From Parahalioglobus pacificus (GTDB lineage: Bacteria; Pseudomonadota; Gammaproteobacteria; Pseudomonadales; Halieaceae): a DNA stretch of 64,000 nucleotides. The translations under genes were made by a program, and so were the position numbers. The notes under the pieces were generated by a model that was given only the letters and a program-made list of their open reading frames with translations, searched no databases and had not been told where the DNA came from. Below are positions 8,743 to 18,587 of this stretch, one piece after another (positions within the stretch are counted from its first letter, which is position 1; the number at the start of each line of letters is the position of its first letter). The stretch is taken from NCBI RefSeq assembly GCF_014652275.1, contig NZ_BMYM01000002.1:186001-250000 (forward strand), written 5' to 3'.

Positions 8743-9891
8743 TCACTCCGGTTGCAGCCGAATAAGGCGAGAGCCGTCAGCCAAGGCATAGATCAAACCA
8801 TCCGGACCGAGCTGCACATCGCGGATGCGCATTTTCAGGTCTGACAGCAATCGTGTCTCAGCGCCTAACCCACTGTCTGTAAGTTCGAGTCGGCTTATGC
8901 GGGTGAGCTTCAGGCCCGCCACCAGCAACGAAGGCGACCAGCCGGGATAGGCATCACCCGAGTAGAAGTCCATGCCCGCAGCACCTATCGACGGCACCCA
9001 GTAAATCAACGGCTGAGCCATGCCGTCAGCGTGGGTACCCACACCAATATTGCCGCCACTGTACTCCTTGCCATAAGTGATCACAGGCCAACCATAGTTG
9101 GTACCGGCCGCGAGTGCATTCACTTCATCACCGCCACGGGGACCGTGCTCCGCCACCCAGATCTCGGCCGAGACCGGATGCTTTGCCATGCCCTGCGGGT
9201 TGCGGTGACCGTAGGTCCAGATCTCCGGCAGGGCATCTGCTAGATCGACAAAGGGATTGTCCGCAGGGACACGGCCATCATCGTGCAGCCGAATCACTTT
9301 GCCATTGTGGGTGTCCAGGTCCTGAGCACGATCACGATTGCCCCGATCGCCAACGGTGATGAAGAGGTAGCCGTTGTCCCACAGCAGACGTGACCCAAAA
9401 TGACGGCGCTGGGAGAAAAAGGGCTGGGCCGTAAACAGCGACTCCACATCAACCAGCGCATCACCAACCAGCCGCGCGCGACTGACACGGGTACTGTACT
9501 TGCGATCCTGCGCCACCGTGTAGCTGAGGTAGATGGTTTGGTTACTTGCAAACTGCGGGTGAACCAACACGTCCATCAGCCCGCCCTGTCCGGTGGCAGT
9601 GACCTCGGGCAATCCGGCAATCGCCGTGTTCGCAAAGGTGCTGCCATCCACTCGCAAGAGGGAACCTTCCAATTCTGTAACCAGCAGCGATCCATCGGGC
9701 AGGAAATCCATACCCCAGGGCTGGTCCAAATTATCCAGCAGCGTATGCATGGCTATGCCCGCTGGCGTGCCGGGCGCTGTAATGGTAGCTGGGGCCTCAG
9801 TCAGGCTCGCCCGGGGCGGAACCTCTACACCGGGTCCGGTGCAGGCTGCTACGGCTAGAGAAATGACAAGTGAAACCAGTGCAGTGCGCAT
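8743..9891 (-). CDS. PQQ-dependent soluble aldose/glucose-sorbosone dehydrogenase, lipoprotein
   Basis: A 382-aa member of the glucose/sorbosone dehydrogenase family (YliI/Asd type), a six-bladed beta-propeller that oxidises aldose sugars with PQQ. Family blocks seen are the PWGMDFLPDG start of the first blade, FGSRLLWD, and HGPRGGDE before the central Ca/PQQ region. The N-terminus is a lipoprotein signal with a lipobox-like VAAC at about residue 16, predicting a membrane-anchored protein facing the periplasm. It heads a minus-strand run with the EamA and FAN1 genes. PQQ synthesis genes are not in the window. Family call firm, substrate unknown. Confidence 0.87.
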   Translation of the reverse strand: MRTALVSLVISLAVAACTGPGVEVPPRASLTEAPATITAPGTPAGIAMHTLLDNLDQPWGMDFLPDGSLLVTELEGSLLRVDGSTFANTAIAGLPEVTATGQGGLMDVLVHPQFASNQTIYLSYTVAQDRKYSTRVSRARLVGDALVDVESLFTAQPFFSQRRHFGSRLLWDNGYLFITVGDRGNRDRAQDLDTHNGKVIRLHDDGRVPADNPFVDLADALPEIWTYGHRNPQGMAKHPVSAEIWVAEHGPRGGDEVNALAAGTNYGWPVITYGKEYSGGNIGVGTHADGMAQPLIYWVPSIGAAGMDFYSGDAYPGWSPSLLVAGLKLTRISRLELTDSGLGAETRLLSDLKMRIRDVQLGPDGLIYALADGSRLIRLQPE

Positions 9892-10005
9892 AGCGAAGTT
9901 GGCTAATCAGGGATCTAAAACTGGGCCGCTATGGTAATGGAAGCTGCCAGCCCTGTCAGACCTCCGTCGCTGCCCGGGGGGCGCGCTGTACGCCGGGGCT
10001 AATTT

Positions 10006-10020
10006 CCGGCATCCTGCCGG
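10006..10020. repeat. Short inverted repeat in the 9892-10065 intergenic gap
   Basis: CCGGCA-TCC-TGCCGG is a perfect 6-bp inverted repeat with a 3-nt loop, in the GC-rich gap between the divergent sugar dehydrogenase and NhaC genes. There is no T-run, so it is not a typical terminator. Nothing else stands out in this 174-bp gap. Confidence 0.4.
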
Positions 10021-10065
10021 CTTTACGAGCCTTGGCGCCCTGCGGCTGCCTGGCCTGCGCAACAC

Positions 10066-11553
10066 GTGGACCCCACCTTGAGCGAAACAAGCACTAGCCA
10101 ACACGCCAATGCAAACCTAACACCTGCACTGGCCCTGACCCCCATTCTCCTGCTGATCGCCATGCTGGCCTGCTCGGTGTACCTGTTTGGCGCTGACTCC
10201 TCCTACGGAGCCAACCAGATTGCCCTAGTGCTAGCCACCTGTGCCGCGGCGCTGGTGGGCCACGCAACGGGCATCGACTGGCGTCGCGCTCAGGAAGGCA
10301 TCATCAATGGCATCGGCGTGGGTCTGGGGCCTACGCTGATTCTTCTGAGCGTGGGTATGCTGATTGGCACCTGGATTCTCAGCGGCACGGTGCCGGCGAT
10401 GATCTACTACGGTGTGCAGATCCTGAATCCTTCCATCTTTTACGCAGCCAGCGCCCTGATATGCGCCATCGTCGCGATCAGCATCGGCAGCTCCTGGACA
10501 GTGGCAGGCACCCTGGGCATTGGCTTGATGGGTATTGCCGGCAGCTTTGACCTGTCACCCGGGATCACTGCAGGCGCCATCATCTCCGGCGCGTATTTCG
10601 GTGACAAGCTCTCGCCCATGTCGGACACCACCAACCTCGCCGCAGCATCAACTGGCGTTGAACTGTTCGACCACATCCGGCACATGCTCTGGACCACAGT
10701 CCCCAGCTTTGTCATCGCATTAGCCGTGTTCGCCATGATTGGCAGCTCCGACGCGGCAACACCCGAGGAAATCGCGGCGTTACAGGCCAGCCTGGAGGGC
10801 GAGTTCTCGATCGGCCCTCATTTGTTGCTGCCGCTGCTTGTGATGCTGACCCTGGTGTACAAACGCTTCCCTGCCTACCCGGCTATCGTGCTCAGTGCCC
10901 TGCTCGGCGCGCTGTTCGCTGTGGTTTTCCAACCTGGGGTAGTGGCCAAACTTGCAGGGGATACGGAAGGCCTCAGCGCAGTGTTCGTGCAGATCAAGGG
11001 TGTGTGGATCAGCCTCTTCAGCGGCTATGTGTCAGACAGCGGCAATGAATTTCTCGATGCACTCTTGAGCAAAGGCGGCATGAGCAGCATGCTTAATACG
11101 GTTTGGCTGATTATCTGCGCCCTGGGCTTTGGCGGTGTGTTGGAGCGCACCGGTATCCTTAACTACCTGCTGTCGCAGGCGCTCAAAGGCATACGCAGCA
11201 CGGGCAGCCTGATCACCACCACAGTGGCTACCTGCATCAGCGCCAACATCCTTGCCGCAGACCAGTTCATCGCGGTTGCACTGCCTGGCCGCATGTATAA
11301 GGACGAGTACGAAAAGCACGGCCTGTCGAGACTGAACCTGTCACGCACGCTGGAGGACTCAGCCACACTGACCTCGGCACTTATTCCCTGGAACACCTGC
11401 GGCGCCTACATGTCGGCAACGCTGGGCGTCGCCACCTTCAGTTATGCCCCCTACGCCTTCTTCAATCTGCTGTGCCCGGTGATCGCCATCATCTATGGCT
11501 TTATGCACATCGCTCAGAAACCCCTGGAAACAGAGGACGCCCCGGCGAGCTAG
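10066..11553 (+). CDS. nhaC: NhaC family Na+/H+ antiporter
   Basis: A 495-aa protein with about eleven to twelve membrane helices. The signature GDKLSPMSDTTN (about residues 180-191) is characteristic of NhaC-type antiporters, and a second conserved block AADQFIAVALPGRM lies in the C-terminal half. It probably expels sodium in exchange for protons across the inner membrane, fitting a marine cell. The start used is a GTG at 10066; a TTG at 10078 is equally possible and no strong ribosome site decides between them. A thioesterase gene follows after 2 bp. Some relatives exchange organic substrates, so the ion specificity is inferred from the family. Confidence 0.86.
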   Translation: MDPTLSETSTSQHANANLTPALALTPILLLIAMLACSVYLFGADSSYGANQIALVLATCAAALVGHATGIDWRRAQEGIINGIGVGLGPTLILLSVGMLIGTWILSGTVPAMIYYGVQILNPSIFYAASALICAIVAISIGSSWTVAGTLGIGLMGIAGSFDLSPGITAGAIISGAYFGDKLSPMSDTTNLAAASTGVELFDHIRHMLWTTVPSFVIALAVFAMIGSSDAATPEEIAALQASLEGEFSIGPHLLLPLLVMLTLVYKRFPAYPAIVLSALLGALFAVVFQPGVVAKLAGDTEGLSAVFVQIKGVWISLFSGYVSDSGNEFLDALLSKGGMSSMLNTVWLIICALGFGGVLERTGILNYLLSQALKGIRSTGSLITTTVATCISANILAADQFIAVALPGRMYKDEYEKHGLSRLNLSRTLEDSATLTSALIPWNTCGAYMSATLGVATFSYAPYAFFNLLCPVIAIIYGFMHIAQKPLETEDAPAS

Positions 11554-11555
11554 CA

Positions 11556-12038
11556 ATGACTGGCACCGAGAAGATCAGTCCTAACCTGTGGGACTATGCT
11601 GACCCCTTTACGGTCTCACTCAGCGTCGATGCTGCAGATATCGACGGGCTGGGTCACACCAACAACGTTGTGTATGTACGCTGGTGTGAACAGGTGGCCT
11701 GGGCGCACTCGGTGAGCCTGGGATTAGACCTGTCGGCCTACGAGTCGCTGGACCGGGCAATGGCCATTACGCACAGTGAATACCGCTATCTGCAGGCCTC
11801 CAGACTGAGTGATGAGGTCACTGCCGCTACCTGGATTGTACGCTGGGACAAGCGCTTTACCATGGAGCGCCGGTTCCAGATTGTGCGTAACAGCGACGGT
11901 GTCAGCTTGCTGCGTGGTGCCCAGCGCTTTGCCTGCATCGCGCTGCAAAGCGGCAGACCCAAGCGTATGCCACCAGAGTTTGTCGAAGGGTATGGGCCCG
12001 CTGTTCGAGAGATCGAAGACCTTCCGCCCTTGGGCTGA
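11556..12038 (+). CDS. Hotdog-fold acyl-CoA thioesterase
   Basis: A 160-aa single hotdog domain of the 4-hydroxybenzoyl-CoA/YbgC thioesterase group. The motif DIDGLGHTNNVVYVRWCE (about residues 27-44) contains the conserved aspartate/glycine-rich turn and the long helix entry, and a MAITHSEYRYL strand follows. It would hydrolyse acyl-CoA thioesters in the cytoplasm; the chain type is unknown. The ATG at 11556 lies 2 bp after the NhaC stop, so the two are co-transcribed. It ends 1 bp before the convergent epmA gene. Confidence 0.85.
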   Translation: MTGTEKISPNLWDYADPFTVSLSVDAADIDGLGHTNNVVYVRWCEQVAWAHSVSLGLDLSAYESLDRAMAITHSEYRYLQASRLSDEVTAATWIVRWDKRFTMERRFQIVRNSDGVSLLRGAQRFACIALQSGRPKRMPPEFVEGYGPAVREIEDLPPLG

Positions 12039-12039
12039 A

Positions 12040-13002
12040 TCAGGCTCGCTCCCAGTCGAAGGCGAGCACCCGGCGAATATCGCTCTCGCCCAGTTTGAGC
12101 ATCAGCAAGCGATCCACCCCCAGCGCAACTCCGCTGCAGGCGGGCATACCCGCACTCAGCGCCTGCAGCAATCGCTCATCAACGGGCCGTTGCGACTGAC
12201 CGCACTGCTCCCGGCGCGCATTGTCCGCCGCAAAGCGCCGCCGCTGCTCATCCGCATCGGTGAGCTCAAAGTACCCATTAGCCAACTCTATGCCATTCAC
12301 GTACAGCTCGAAGCGACGGGCAATCGCGTGGCCCTGTGAATCTTCAGTAATACGCGCCAATGCTGCCTGTGACGCGGGGTAATCGCACACAAAGACAAGC
12401 CCCTCACGTTTCCGCAACGCAGGTTCAATCTGGTGAGTGAGTATCAGGTCCAGCCAGACATCGGCGTCGCCGTTCATGCCGCCTGTATCGGTAAGCTGGT
12501 TCGCCCTGCTCCTAAGTGCCTCAACAGTGGCCGCGAAAGGGTCGATGCCCGCCTCGCGCTGAAACAGCTCGCGATAGCTGATCTCCTCAACGGGCGCCGC
12601 ACCCAGACATTGCTGCACCAGATCAGCCACCTCCCGCATAAGATCCCGCTCGTCATAGTCCGGGCGATACCATTCCAGCAGGGAAAACTCCGGGTTGTGC
12701 CGGCGCCCGGCTTCCCCATCCCTGAAGGCACGAGCAATTTGATAGATAGGACCACTGCCTGCGGACAGCAGGCGCTTCATCGCGTATTCGGGGGAGGTCT
12801 GCAAGAAGCGAGGTTCGCCCAGGGAGAGACCCCGTTCCACCATCAACGGCTCAATGGCAGGGTCAGTGATGCCCGCGTGACATAACAGTGGGGTTTCGAC
12901 TTCCAGCACGCCGTGCCCGGCAAAGAACTGGCGGATGGTGGAAAGTAACTCTGCCCGCGCTAGCAGCGCGGGCATGGGCGCGCCGGGGCGCCAATCAGTC
13001 AC
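12040..13002 (-). CDS. epmA: EF-P--(R)-beta-lysine ligase EpmA
   Basis: A 320-aa class II lysyl-tRNA synthetase paralogue (PoxA/GenX/YjeA) that attaches beta-lysine to elongation factor P. Motif 2 is seen as ARAFRDGEAGRRHNPEF with LEWYRP, and motif 3 as GVALGVDRLLML; the tRNA anticodon-binding domain of real LysRS is absent. The GTG at 13002 puts WRPGAPMPALL in register with the E. coli start region. It lies 4 nt after the efp stop, so ligase and substrate are encoded together. The partner aminomutase EpmB, usually next to efp, is not in this window. Confidence 0.93.
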   Translation of the reverse strand: MTDWRPGAPMPALLARAELLSTIRQFFAGHGVLEVETPLLCHAGITDPAIEPLMVERGLSLGEPRFLQTSPEYAMKRLLSAGSGPIYQIARAFRDGEAGRRHNPEFSLLEWYRPDYDERDLMREVADLVQQCLGAAPVEEISYRELFQREAGIDPFAATVEALRSRANQLTDTGGMNGDADVWLDLILTHQIEPALRKREGLVFVCDYPASQAALARITEDSQGHAIARRFELYVNGIELANGYFELTDADEQRRRFAADNARREQCGQSQRPVDERLLQALSAGMPACSGVALGVDRLLMLKLGESDIRRVLAFDWERA

Positions 13003-13006
13003 AGGC

Positions 13007-13579
13007 TCAGGACTTACCTGCGCGGCCCTGGTATTCGCCGGTGCGCGTATCAACGCGGACGACTTCGCCCTGGCTCAGGAACAATGGGACCTTCACGACC
13101 GCGCCGGTGCTCAGCGTAGCGGGTTTGTTACCGCCCTGCGCCGTATCGCCTTTAAGACCCGGATCAGTCTCAACAATTTCCAGCTCCACGAAGTTGGGCG
13201 GTGCTACGGACAGCGGCGTTCCGTTGTACAGGGTAACTTCGCAGGAATCTTGCTCTTTCAACCACTGCTTGGCATCAGCCACGGCAGCTTCGTCCGCTTG
13301 GTGCTGCTCGAAGGTGTCAGGCTCCATGAAGTACCAAAACTCACCGTCGGTGTAGAGGTATTCCATAGTCCGATCCATGACATCTGCGCCTTCAAGGCTT
13401 TCACCGGACTTGAAGGTCCGCTCCCAGACCCGGCCGGTCTTGAGGTTGCGCAGGCGAACGCGGTTAAAGGCCTGGCCTTTACCGGGCTTTACAAATTCGT
13501 TATCGAGGATGCTACACGGCTCGCCGTCCAGCATGACTTTAAGTCCGGAGCGAAACTCGTTCGTTGAAAAATTTGCCAT
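13007..13579 (-). CDS. efp: Elongation factor P
   Basis: A 190-aa EF-P of normal length with three beta-barrel domains. The modified lysine is Lys34 within KPGKGQAF, the lysine form of the loop that EpmA beta-lysylates, unlike the arginine form used with EarP rhamnosylation. EF-P rescues ribosomes stalled at polyproline stretches. It is directly upstream of epmA and was probably co-transcribed with it. The 93-bp gap to serB holds no gene that I can see. Confidence 0.96.
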   Translation of the reverse strand: MANFSTNEFRSGLKVMLDGEPCSILDNEFVKPGKGQAFNRVRLRNLKTGRVWERTFKSGESLEGADVMDRTMEYLYTDGEFWYFMEPDTFEQHQADEAAVADAKQWLKEQDSCEVTLYNGTPLSVAPPNFVELEIVETDPGLKGDTAQGGNKPATLSTGAVVKVPLFLSQGEVVRVDTRTGEYQGRAGKS

Positions 13580-13672
13580 GGTCGTCTTGGGTCAGAAATT
13601 CGCGGGCGCCAATGATACCGCAAGCCCCGCCAATTGGGCACCGCCGTTGCCAGGCACTGAAGGACCCGCGGT

Positions 13673-14884
13673 CTACGCCTGATAGCGGTCCGAGATTCCC
13701 AGCAGGTAGAGAATGGCATCCAAACCCAGAGTGGAGATTGATTGCTCGGCCTTCTGCTTGACCAAGGGCTTGGCACGAAAGGCCACGCCCAACCCGGCCT
13801 CGCTAAGCATGGGCAAGTCGTTGGCGCCATCGCCCACGGCAATCACCTGCTCCAGATCGATGCCTTCCTGCTGGGCCAGCTGCTTGAGCAATGCGGCCTT
13901 GCGTGCGCCGTCTACGATCTCACCCACTACGCGGCCGGTGACTACGCCATTCTCAATATCCAGGGTATTGGCGTACACATAGTGAATGCCAAGGCGTTCA
14001 CGCAGCTGCTCAGCGAAGTAGGTAAAACCGCCGGACAGAATTGCCGTTCGGTAACCCAGCCAGTGCAGGGTGGCCAGCAGATGCTCGGCGCCTTCAGTAA
14101 TTTTGAGGCGCTTGGACACCGCCTGTAGCGCTGATTCCGGCAGCCCCTCAAGCAGGGCCACGCGTTCACGAAAACTGCTTTGAAAATCCAGCTCCCCGCG
14201 CATGGCCCGCTCGGTTATCTCGCTGACCTGATCGCCCACCCCGGCCTCGATGGCCAGCTCATCAATCACCTCGGCCTCGATCAGCGTCGAGTCCATATCA
14301 AAGGCCACCAGGCGCCGGTTGCGGCGGTACATCGTGTCCTGCTGCAGGGCCAGGTCGGCCTCCAGTTCCCCAGCCACCTCCAGAAGCGCACGGCGAAAGG
14401 CGTGGGCATCGGCCAGGTCACCGCGCACCGAAAATTCGACACAGGCTTTGCTGCCTGCGGGCAGTTCACCCAATGGAATTCTGCCAGAGAGCCGAGTGAT
14501 GGCATCAATGTTGAGGTGGAAATCTCGCACCACTTCGGTCACGCGCGCCAATTGCTCGGCGGTAATGCGTCTGGCCAGCAACGTCACAATAAAGCGTGCC
14601 CGCCCCTGGGCCTGCACCCACTCGTCGTAGCTTTCGACACTGACCGGCCCGAAGCGAGCATCCAGACTGTGGCTGCGGGCAAAGGCGTCGATACTCTGCT
14701 GCACGGCGGCTCGCAAATCGCCGTTAGGCATCTCAACCAACAGGCCAATGCTCAGGGTTGCATGGATCACCGACTGACCAATATCCAGTACGTTCACACC
14801 GTGGCCGGCGAGAATACTCGTAATCTCTGCAGTGAGGCCGCGCTGATCCGGACCAGAGAGGGTTATAAGCTCAATGTCGCTCAC
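13673..14884 (-). CDS. serB: Phosphoserine phosphatase with N-terminal ACT domain
   Basis: A 403-aa SerB, last enzyme of serine synthesis. An N-terminal ACT-like region (about residues 1-170) precedes the HAD phosphatase, whose nucleophile loop is AFDMDST with Asp196 and Asp198; the late HAD motif is GDGANDLPML. The length and ACT part match the Pseudomonas type rather than the shorter E. coli form. The start is a GTG with an excellent AAGGAG site 7 nt before it. It is divergent from an Smp/AhpA-like membrane gene, the same neighbourhood as serB-smp in enterics. Confidence 0.94.
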   Translation of the reverse strand: MSDIELITLSGPDQRGLTAEITSILAGHGVNVLDIGQSVIHATLSIGLLVEMPNGDLRAAVQQSIDAFARSHSLDARFGPVSVESYDEWVQAQGRARFIVTLLARRITAEQLARVTEVVRDFHLNIDAITRLSGRIPLGELPAGSKACVEFSVRGDLADAHAFRRALLEVAGELEADLALQQDTMYRRNRRLVAFDMDSTLIEAEVIDELAIEAGVGDQVSEITERAMRGELDFQSSFRERVALLEGLPESALQAVSKRLKITEGAEHLLATLHWLGYRTAILSGGFTYFAEQLRERLGIHYVYANTLDIENGVVTGRVVGEIVDGARKAALLKQLAQQEGIDLEQVIAVGDGANDLPMLSEAGLGVAFRAKPLVKQKAEQSISTLGLDAILYLLGISDRYQA

Positions 14885-14993
14885 GCTCGAGCTCCTTACT
14901 GTGACGCGCGCATTCTACCCCGAGCCTGTGACGGCTGGAATGTCGCAACAGCTCTCGTTAGGCAATGTGCGTGGTCAGGCGCGGTGGCTGGTT

Positions 14994-14999
14994 TATACT
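14994..14999 (+). promoter_or_regulatory. Candidate -10 box for the Smp/AhpA-like gene
   Basis: TATACT at 14994-14999, about 28 bp before the GTG start at 15027, in the serB divergent region. No convincing -35 hexamer is visible at 16-18 bp upstream, so only the -10 is proposed. Confidence 0.4.
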
Positions 15000-15026
15000 G
15001 CGGCCCAAACAGGGACAGGCGGCGTC

Positions 15027-16268
15027 GTGAAGCAGCGTTGGGAACACTATAAGTTAAGTCAGCAATTGGCATTGGTCGCAGCCGCGTTCTGCCTCTCCGT
15101 CAGTCTGGCACTTGTGATTCTCGCAGCGCTATCCAGTCGTCACATGCAGCAGGCGCAGGAGGCGGACTACGGCGAGGCACTGGCCAATCAAATTGCCAGA
15201 CGCATCGGCACTGCGCTGGAAACCGGCGACCTGCTCTCGGTGGCCGCATCACTGCAACGATTTGTTGAAACCTCCTCGGCGCAGGAAGTTGCTATTTACG
15301 ACGTCGAGGGCAAGGCCCTGGGACAAGCCGGCCGCGCCAGCGGGGCGACGCTGGTGGATTATCGCGCCCCCGTGCTGATTGAAAACGATGTGGCGGGTGA
15401 GGTCGTCATTACCCTGAGCACCGACAATGCGCGCATGGCGCGCCTGCGCTTCCTGCTCAGTCTATTGGGCTTGGCCATACTCCTCAGCCTCGCCGTCTAT
15501 GGCATCAGTCATCAATTGGGCCAACGGCTGGGAACACGTATTGCGACGCTCAGTAAACGACTGCGACTGGACGATTCCCCCGGATCTGGCCTGCCCAATG
15601 AGATGGCACGACTGGAACAACGCGTTGACGCCTTACCCATGGATCTGTTGCGCGCTCGCGGCACCAGCGGGCCGCGGGATGAGAACTATCTGCAGACGTC
15701 GGTGCTCTACCTGCACTTAAGCAGCCTTTCCAACTACGTCGACACTTTGGACGAGGACAGCCTGCACCGCTACACCAACCGTCTGCATCAGGTAGTGTTC
15801 GCCGCAGCGGGCTTCTACGCAGGCGAACTGCATGTTGTGCGGCAATTTGGCCTGGCCGTTTACTTCGTGGGTGACACCGGTGCCGGCAGCCCGGCATTCC
15901 GAGCTGCCTCCTGCGCCTGGCTGGTCGGCGCGGTGAGCCGGGAACTGGAGCGAAACATCAACCTCTCGCTCAATGTCGATATGGCGATTGGCCTGAGTGA
16001 ACTAGGCGCCGGTGATGGCGCCGATATTTACCCGGGGCTGTACATGCAGTCCACACTGGATGAGCTGCAGCAGCGCTGTCAGGGCAACACCGGTGGCGTA
16101 AGCCTGCTGCCCAATGTCTGCGAGGACGTGGACGTTGCAGGTCGCTTGGACTTTAAAGCCATCGGCGACGGCTCCGGCGCCATGCTGACAGGCTTTGAAG
16201 GGCCCTATCAGGACCTGCTTACCCGTCAGTTACGCCTCATCATGCGCCGCCTGACTGATCCCGTTTAA
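15027..16268 (+). CDS. AhpA/YtjB (Smp)-like inner membrane protein with C-terminal cyclase-like domain
   Basis: A 413-aa membrane protein. One helix near residues 13-35, a periplasmic domain of about 110 aa, and a second helix near 140-160 resemble E. coli Smp (YtjB), which also sits beside serB. After the second helix there is a HAMP-like linker and a cytoplasmic domain of about 200 aa. Its pattern (VLYLHLSSLSNYVDTL, then a GELHVVRQFGLAVYFVGD strand) resembles class III nucleotide cyclases but lacks the metal-binding aspartates. I place the start at the GTG 15027, since upstream codons overlap the serB promoter region. Function is unknown; signalling is only a guess. Confidence 0.65.
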   Translation: MKQRWEHYKLSQQLALVAAAFCLSVSLALVILAALSSRHMQQAQEADYGEALANQIARRIGTALETGDLLSVAASLQRFVETSSAQEVAIYDVEGKALGQAGRASGATLVDYRAPVLIENDVAGEVVITLSTDNARMARLRFLLSLLGLAILLSLAVYGISHQLGQRLGTRIATLSKRLRLDDSPGSGLPNEMARLEQRVDALPMDLLRARGTSGPRDENYLQTSVLYLHLSSLSNYVDTLDEDSLHRYTNRLHQVVFAAAGFYAGELHVVRQFGLAVYFVGDTGAGSPAFRAASCAWLVGAVSRELERNINLSLNVDMAIGLSELGAGDGADIYPGLYMQSTLDELQQRCQGNTGGVSLLPNVCEDVDVAGRLDFKAIGDGSGAMLTGFEGPYQDLLTRQLRLIMRRLTDPV

Positions 16269-16276
16269 CGCGACCC

Positions 16277-18529
16277 TTAATCAGCAATAGCGATTGAATC
16301 CACCTTTTGGAACCCTCGGGGCAACTTGTTGCCGCGCCGCCCACGCTCGCCCTGATAGTGTTCCAGCTCGGCAAACTTGAGATTCAGGTGACGCTTGCCG
16401 GCATAAACCACCAGGGATTCACCCGGCGCCACAACCTGCACACCAATGACATACTCTTCGCGTGCCAACACCCGCGCGGAGGGGATTCCGATAATTTTAT
16501 TGCCCTTGCCGCGCGATAGCTGCGGCAGATCCGCCAAGGGGAACACCAGCATGCGACCCTCATTGGACACCGCTGCCACCCAAGCATCCTCGCGCTGGCG
16601 AATCATGGCCGGCTGTAACACTGCGCCACCCTTGGGCAGGGTTAACACGGCTTTACCGGAGCGATTCTTGGACTGCATATCCCCCAGTCTGGCAACGAAA
16701 CCGTAACCCGCGTCGCTGGCAATCAGGTAGAGCTGCTCTTCGTCCCCCATCAGCAAACCCTCAAAGGTGGCCCCCGACGGTGGATTGATGCGCCCTGTCA
16801 CAGGCTCACCCTGACCTCTGGCGGAGGGCAGGTTGTGGGAAGGTACCGAATACGCACGGCCCGTGGAGTCCAGGATGATCGTGGGCTGATTCGATCGACC
16901 CCGCACCGACAATTTGTACGCATCGCCAGACTTGTAGCTCAGGCTGGCCGGGTCAATGTCATGCCCCTTGGCAGCCCGAATCCAGCCCTTGTCAGACATG
17001 ACCACTGTGATCGGGTCGGCACTCATCAGCTCGAGCTCGCTGAAGGCTTTGGCCTCGTCACGTGTGGCCAATGGCGAGCGCCTGTCATCACCAAACTTCT
17101 CGGCAACGGCAGTGAGCTCTTTCTTGATCAGGGTTTTCAGTCGCGCTGCGCTGCCCAGCGTTTTCATCAACTGGTCGCGCTCCTCGGCCAGCTCATCCTG
17201 CTCGCCGCGGATTTTCATCTCCTCCAGCTTCGCCAGATTGCGCAGCTTCAGTTCCAGAATAGCTTCGGCCTGAATATCGGTGATACCGAAGCGCTTCATC
17301 AGCGCTGGTTTGGGTTTGTCCTCGGTGCGGATGATGTGAATCACTTCATCGATATTGAGGAAGGCAACCAGATAACCTTCCAGGATATGCAGGCGTCGCT
17401 CCACCTTTTCCAGGCGGAACTCCAGACGGCGACGCACAGTATCTGTACGGAATTTCAACCACTCCTTGAGGATGCGATCCAGCGATTTCACCGCCGGACG
17501 ACCATCAATGCCAATCATATTGAGATTGACGCGATAGCTGCGCTCCAAATCAGTCGTGGCGAACAGGTGGCTCATAACGCCGCCGACATCGACGCGGTTT
17601 GAGCGCGGGACTATCACCAGCCGCGTGGGGTTCTCGTGGTCAGATTCATCGCGCAGGTCCGCCACCATCGGCAGTTTCTTGGCCTGCATCTGTTGGGCAA
17701 TCTGCTCCAGCACGCGGGAACCCGACACCTGATAGGGCAGCGCATTCACCACAATATCGCCGCCCTCTTTTTCCCACACGGCGCGCATGCGCAGTGCACC
17801 GCGTCCCGATTCGTACATTGCGAGAATGTCCTCGCGCGGGGTGATGATCTCGGCATCGGTGGGGAAATCAGGAGCCTGAACGTGCTCGCACAGTTCCTGC
17901 ACCGTGGATTTGGGCGCATCCAGTAAACGTATCGCCGCAGACACCACTTCACGCAAATTATGCGGAGGCACGTCGGTGGCCATTCCCACGGCGATACCTG
18001 TGGTGCCATTGAGCAATACATTCGGCACCTGCGCTGGCAGCACAGAAGGCTCATCCATCGTGCCGTCGAAATTGGGGACCCAATCCACTGTGCCCTGGCC
18101 CAGTTCGGCCAGCAAAACCTCGGCATAAGGCGTGAGCCGCGACTCGGTATAGCGCATGGCGGCAAAAGACTTGGGGTCGTCTGGAGAGCCCCAGTTACCC
18201 TGACCGTCCACCAGCGGGTAGCGGTAGCTGAAATCCTGGGCCATCAACACCATGGCCTCGTAGGCGGCACTGTCACCGTGGGGATGAAACTTACCGATCA
18301 CATCGCCCACAGTACGCGCAGACTTCTTGTACTTGGCGGTGGCCTTCAGTCCCAGCTCGCTCATCGCATACACGATGCGGCGCTGTACCGGTTTGAGCCC
18401 ATCGCCCACATGGGGCAGGGCGCGGTCGAGAATCACATACATCGAATAATCGAGGTAGGCCTTCTCGGTATAGGTTTTCAGCGATACCTGTTCGATACCG
18501 TCTTCGTCGATTTCTACAAGATCAGACAT
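16277..18529 (-). CDS. parC: DNA topoisomerase IV subunit A
   Basis: A 750-aa ParC. The catalytic tyrosine is Tyr127 in [10 protein letters not shown], in the winged-helix breakage domain. The quinolone-determining segment reads [13 protein letters not shown], with Ser87 and Glu91 at the wild-type positions. A coiled-coil region follows and the C-terminal part is the shortened beta-propeller typical of ParC, arguing against GyrA. ParC with ParE separates linked daughter chromosomes. parE is not in the window. It ends 8 bp from the convergent Smp-like gene. Confidence 0.95.
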   Translation of the reverse strand: MSDLVEIDEDGIEQVSLKTYTEKAYLDYSMYVILDRALPHVGDGLKPVQRRIVYAMSELGLKATAKYKKSARTVGDVIGKFHPHGDSAAYEAMVLMAQDFSYRYPLVDGQGNWGSPDDPKSFAAMRYTESRLTPYAEVLLAELGQGTVDWVPNFDGTMDEPSVLPAQVPNVLLNGTTGIAVGMATDVPPHNLREVVSAAIRLLDAPKSTVQELCEHVQAPDFPTDAEIITPREDILAMYESGRGALRMRAVWEKEGGDIVVNALPYQVSGSRVLEQIAQQMQAKKLPMVADLRDESDHENPTRLVIVPRSNRVDVGGVMSHLFATTDLERSYRVNLNMIGIDGRPAVKSLDRILKEWLKFRTDTVRRRLEFRLEKVERRLHILEGYLVAFLNIDEVIHIIRTEDKPKPALMKRFGITDIQAEAILELKLRNLAKLEEMKIRGEQDELAEERDQLMKTLGSAARLKTLIKKELTAVAEKFGDDRRSPLATRDEAKAFSELELMSADPITVVMSDKGWIRAAKGHDIDPASLSYKSGDAYKLSVRGRSNQPTIILDSTGRAYSVPSHNLPSARGQGEPVTGRINPPSGATFEGLLMGDEEQLYLIASDAGYGFVARLGDMQSKNRSGKAVLTLPKGGAVLQPAMIRQREDAWVAAVSNEGRMLVFPLADLPQLSRGKGNKIIGIPSARVLAREEYVIGVQVVAPGESLVVYAGKRHLNLKFAELEHYQGERGRRGNKLPRGFQKVDSIAIAD

Positions 18530-18587
18530 CCAGGGAATCCAGCGTTAGTTACATCATCACGGCCACCGTGCGTGGCCGGCAACACAA

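Noticed and set aside
12433..12885. Plus-strand open frame opposite epmA.
   Set aside because: Antisense shadow; the minus-strand protein has all aaRS motifs.
13489..13842. Minus-strand open frame bridging serB and efp.
   Set aside because: It is out of frame with both and crosses their intergenic gap; serB and efp account for the DNA.
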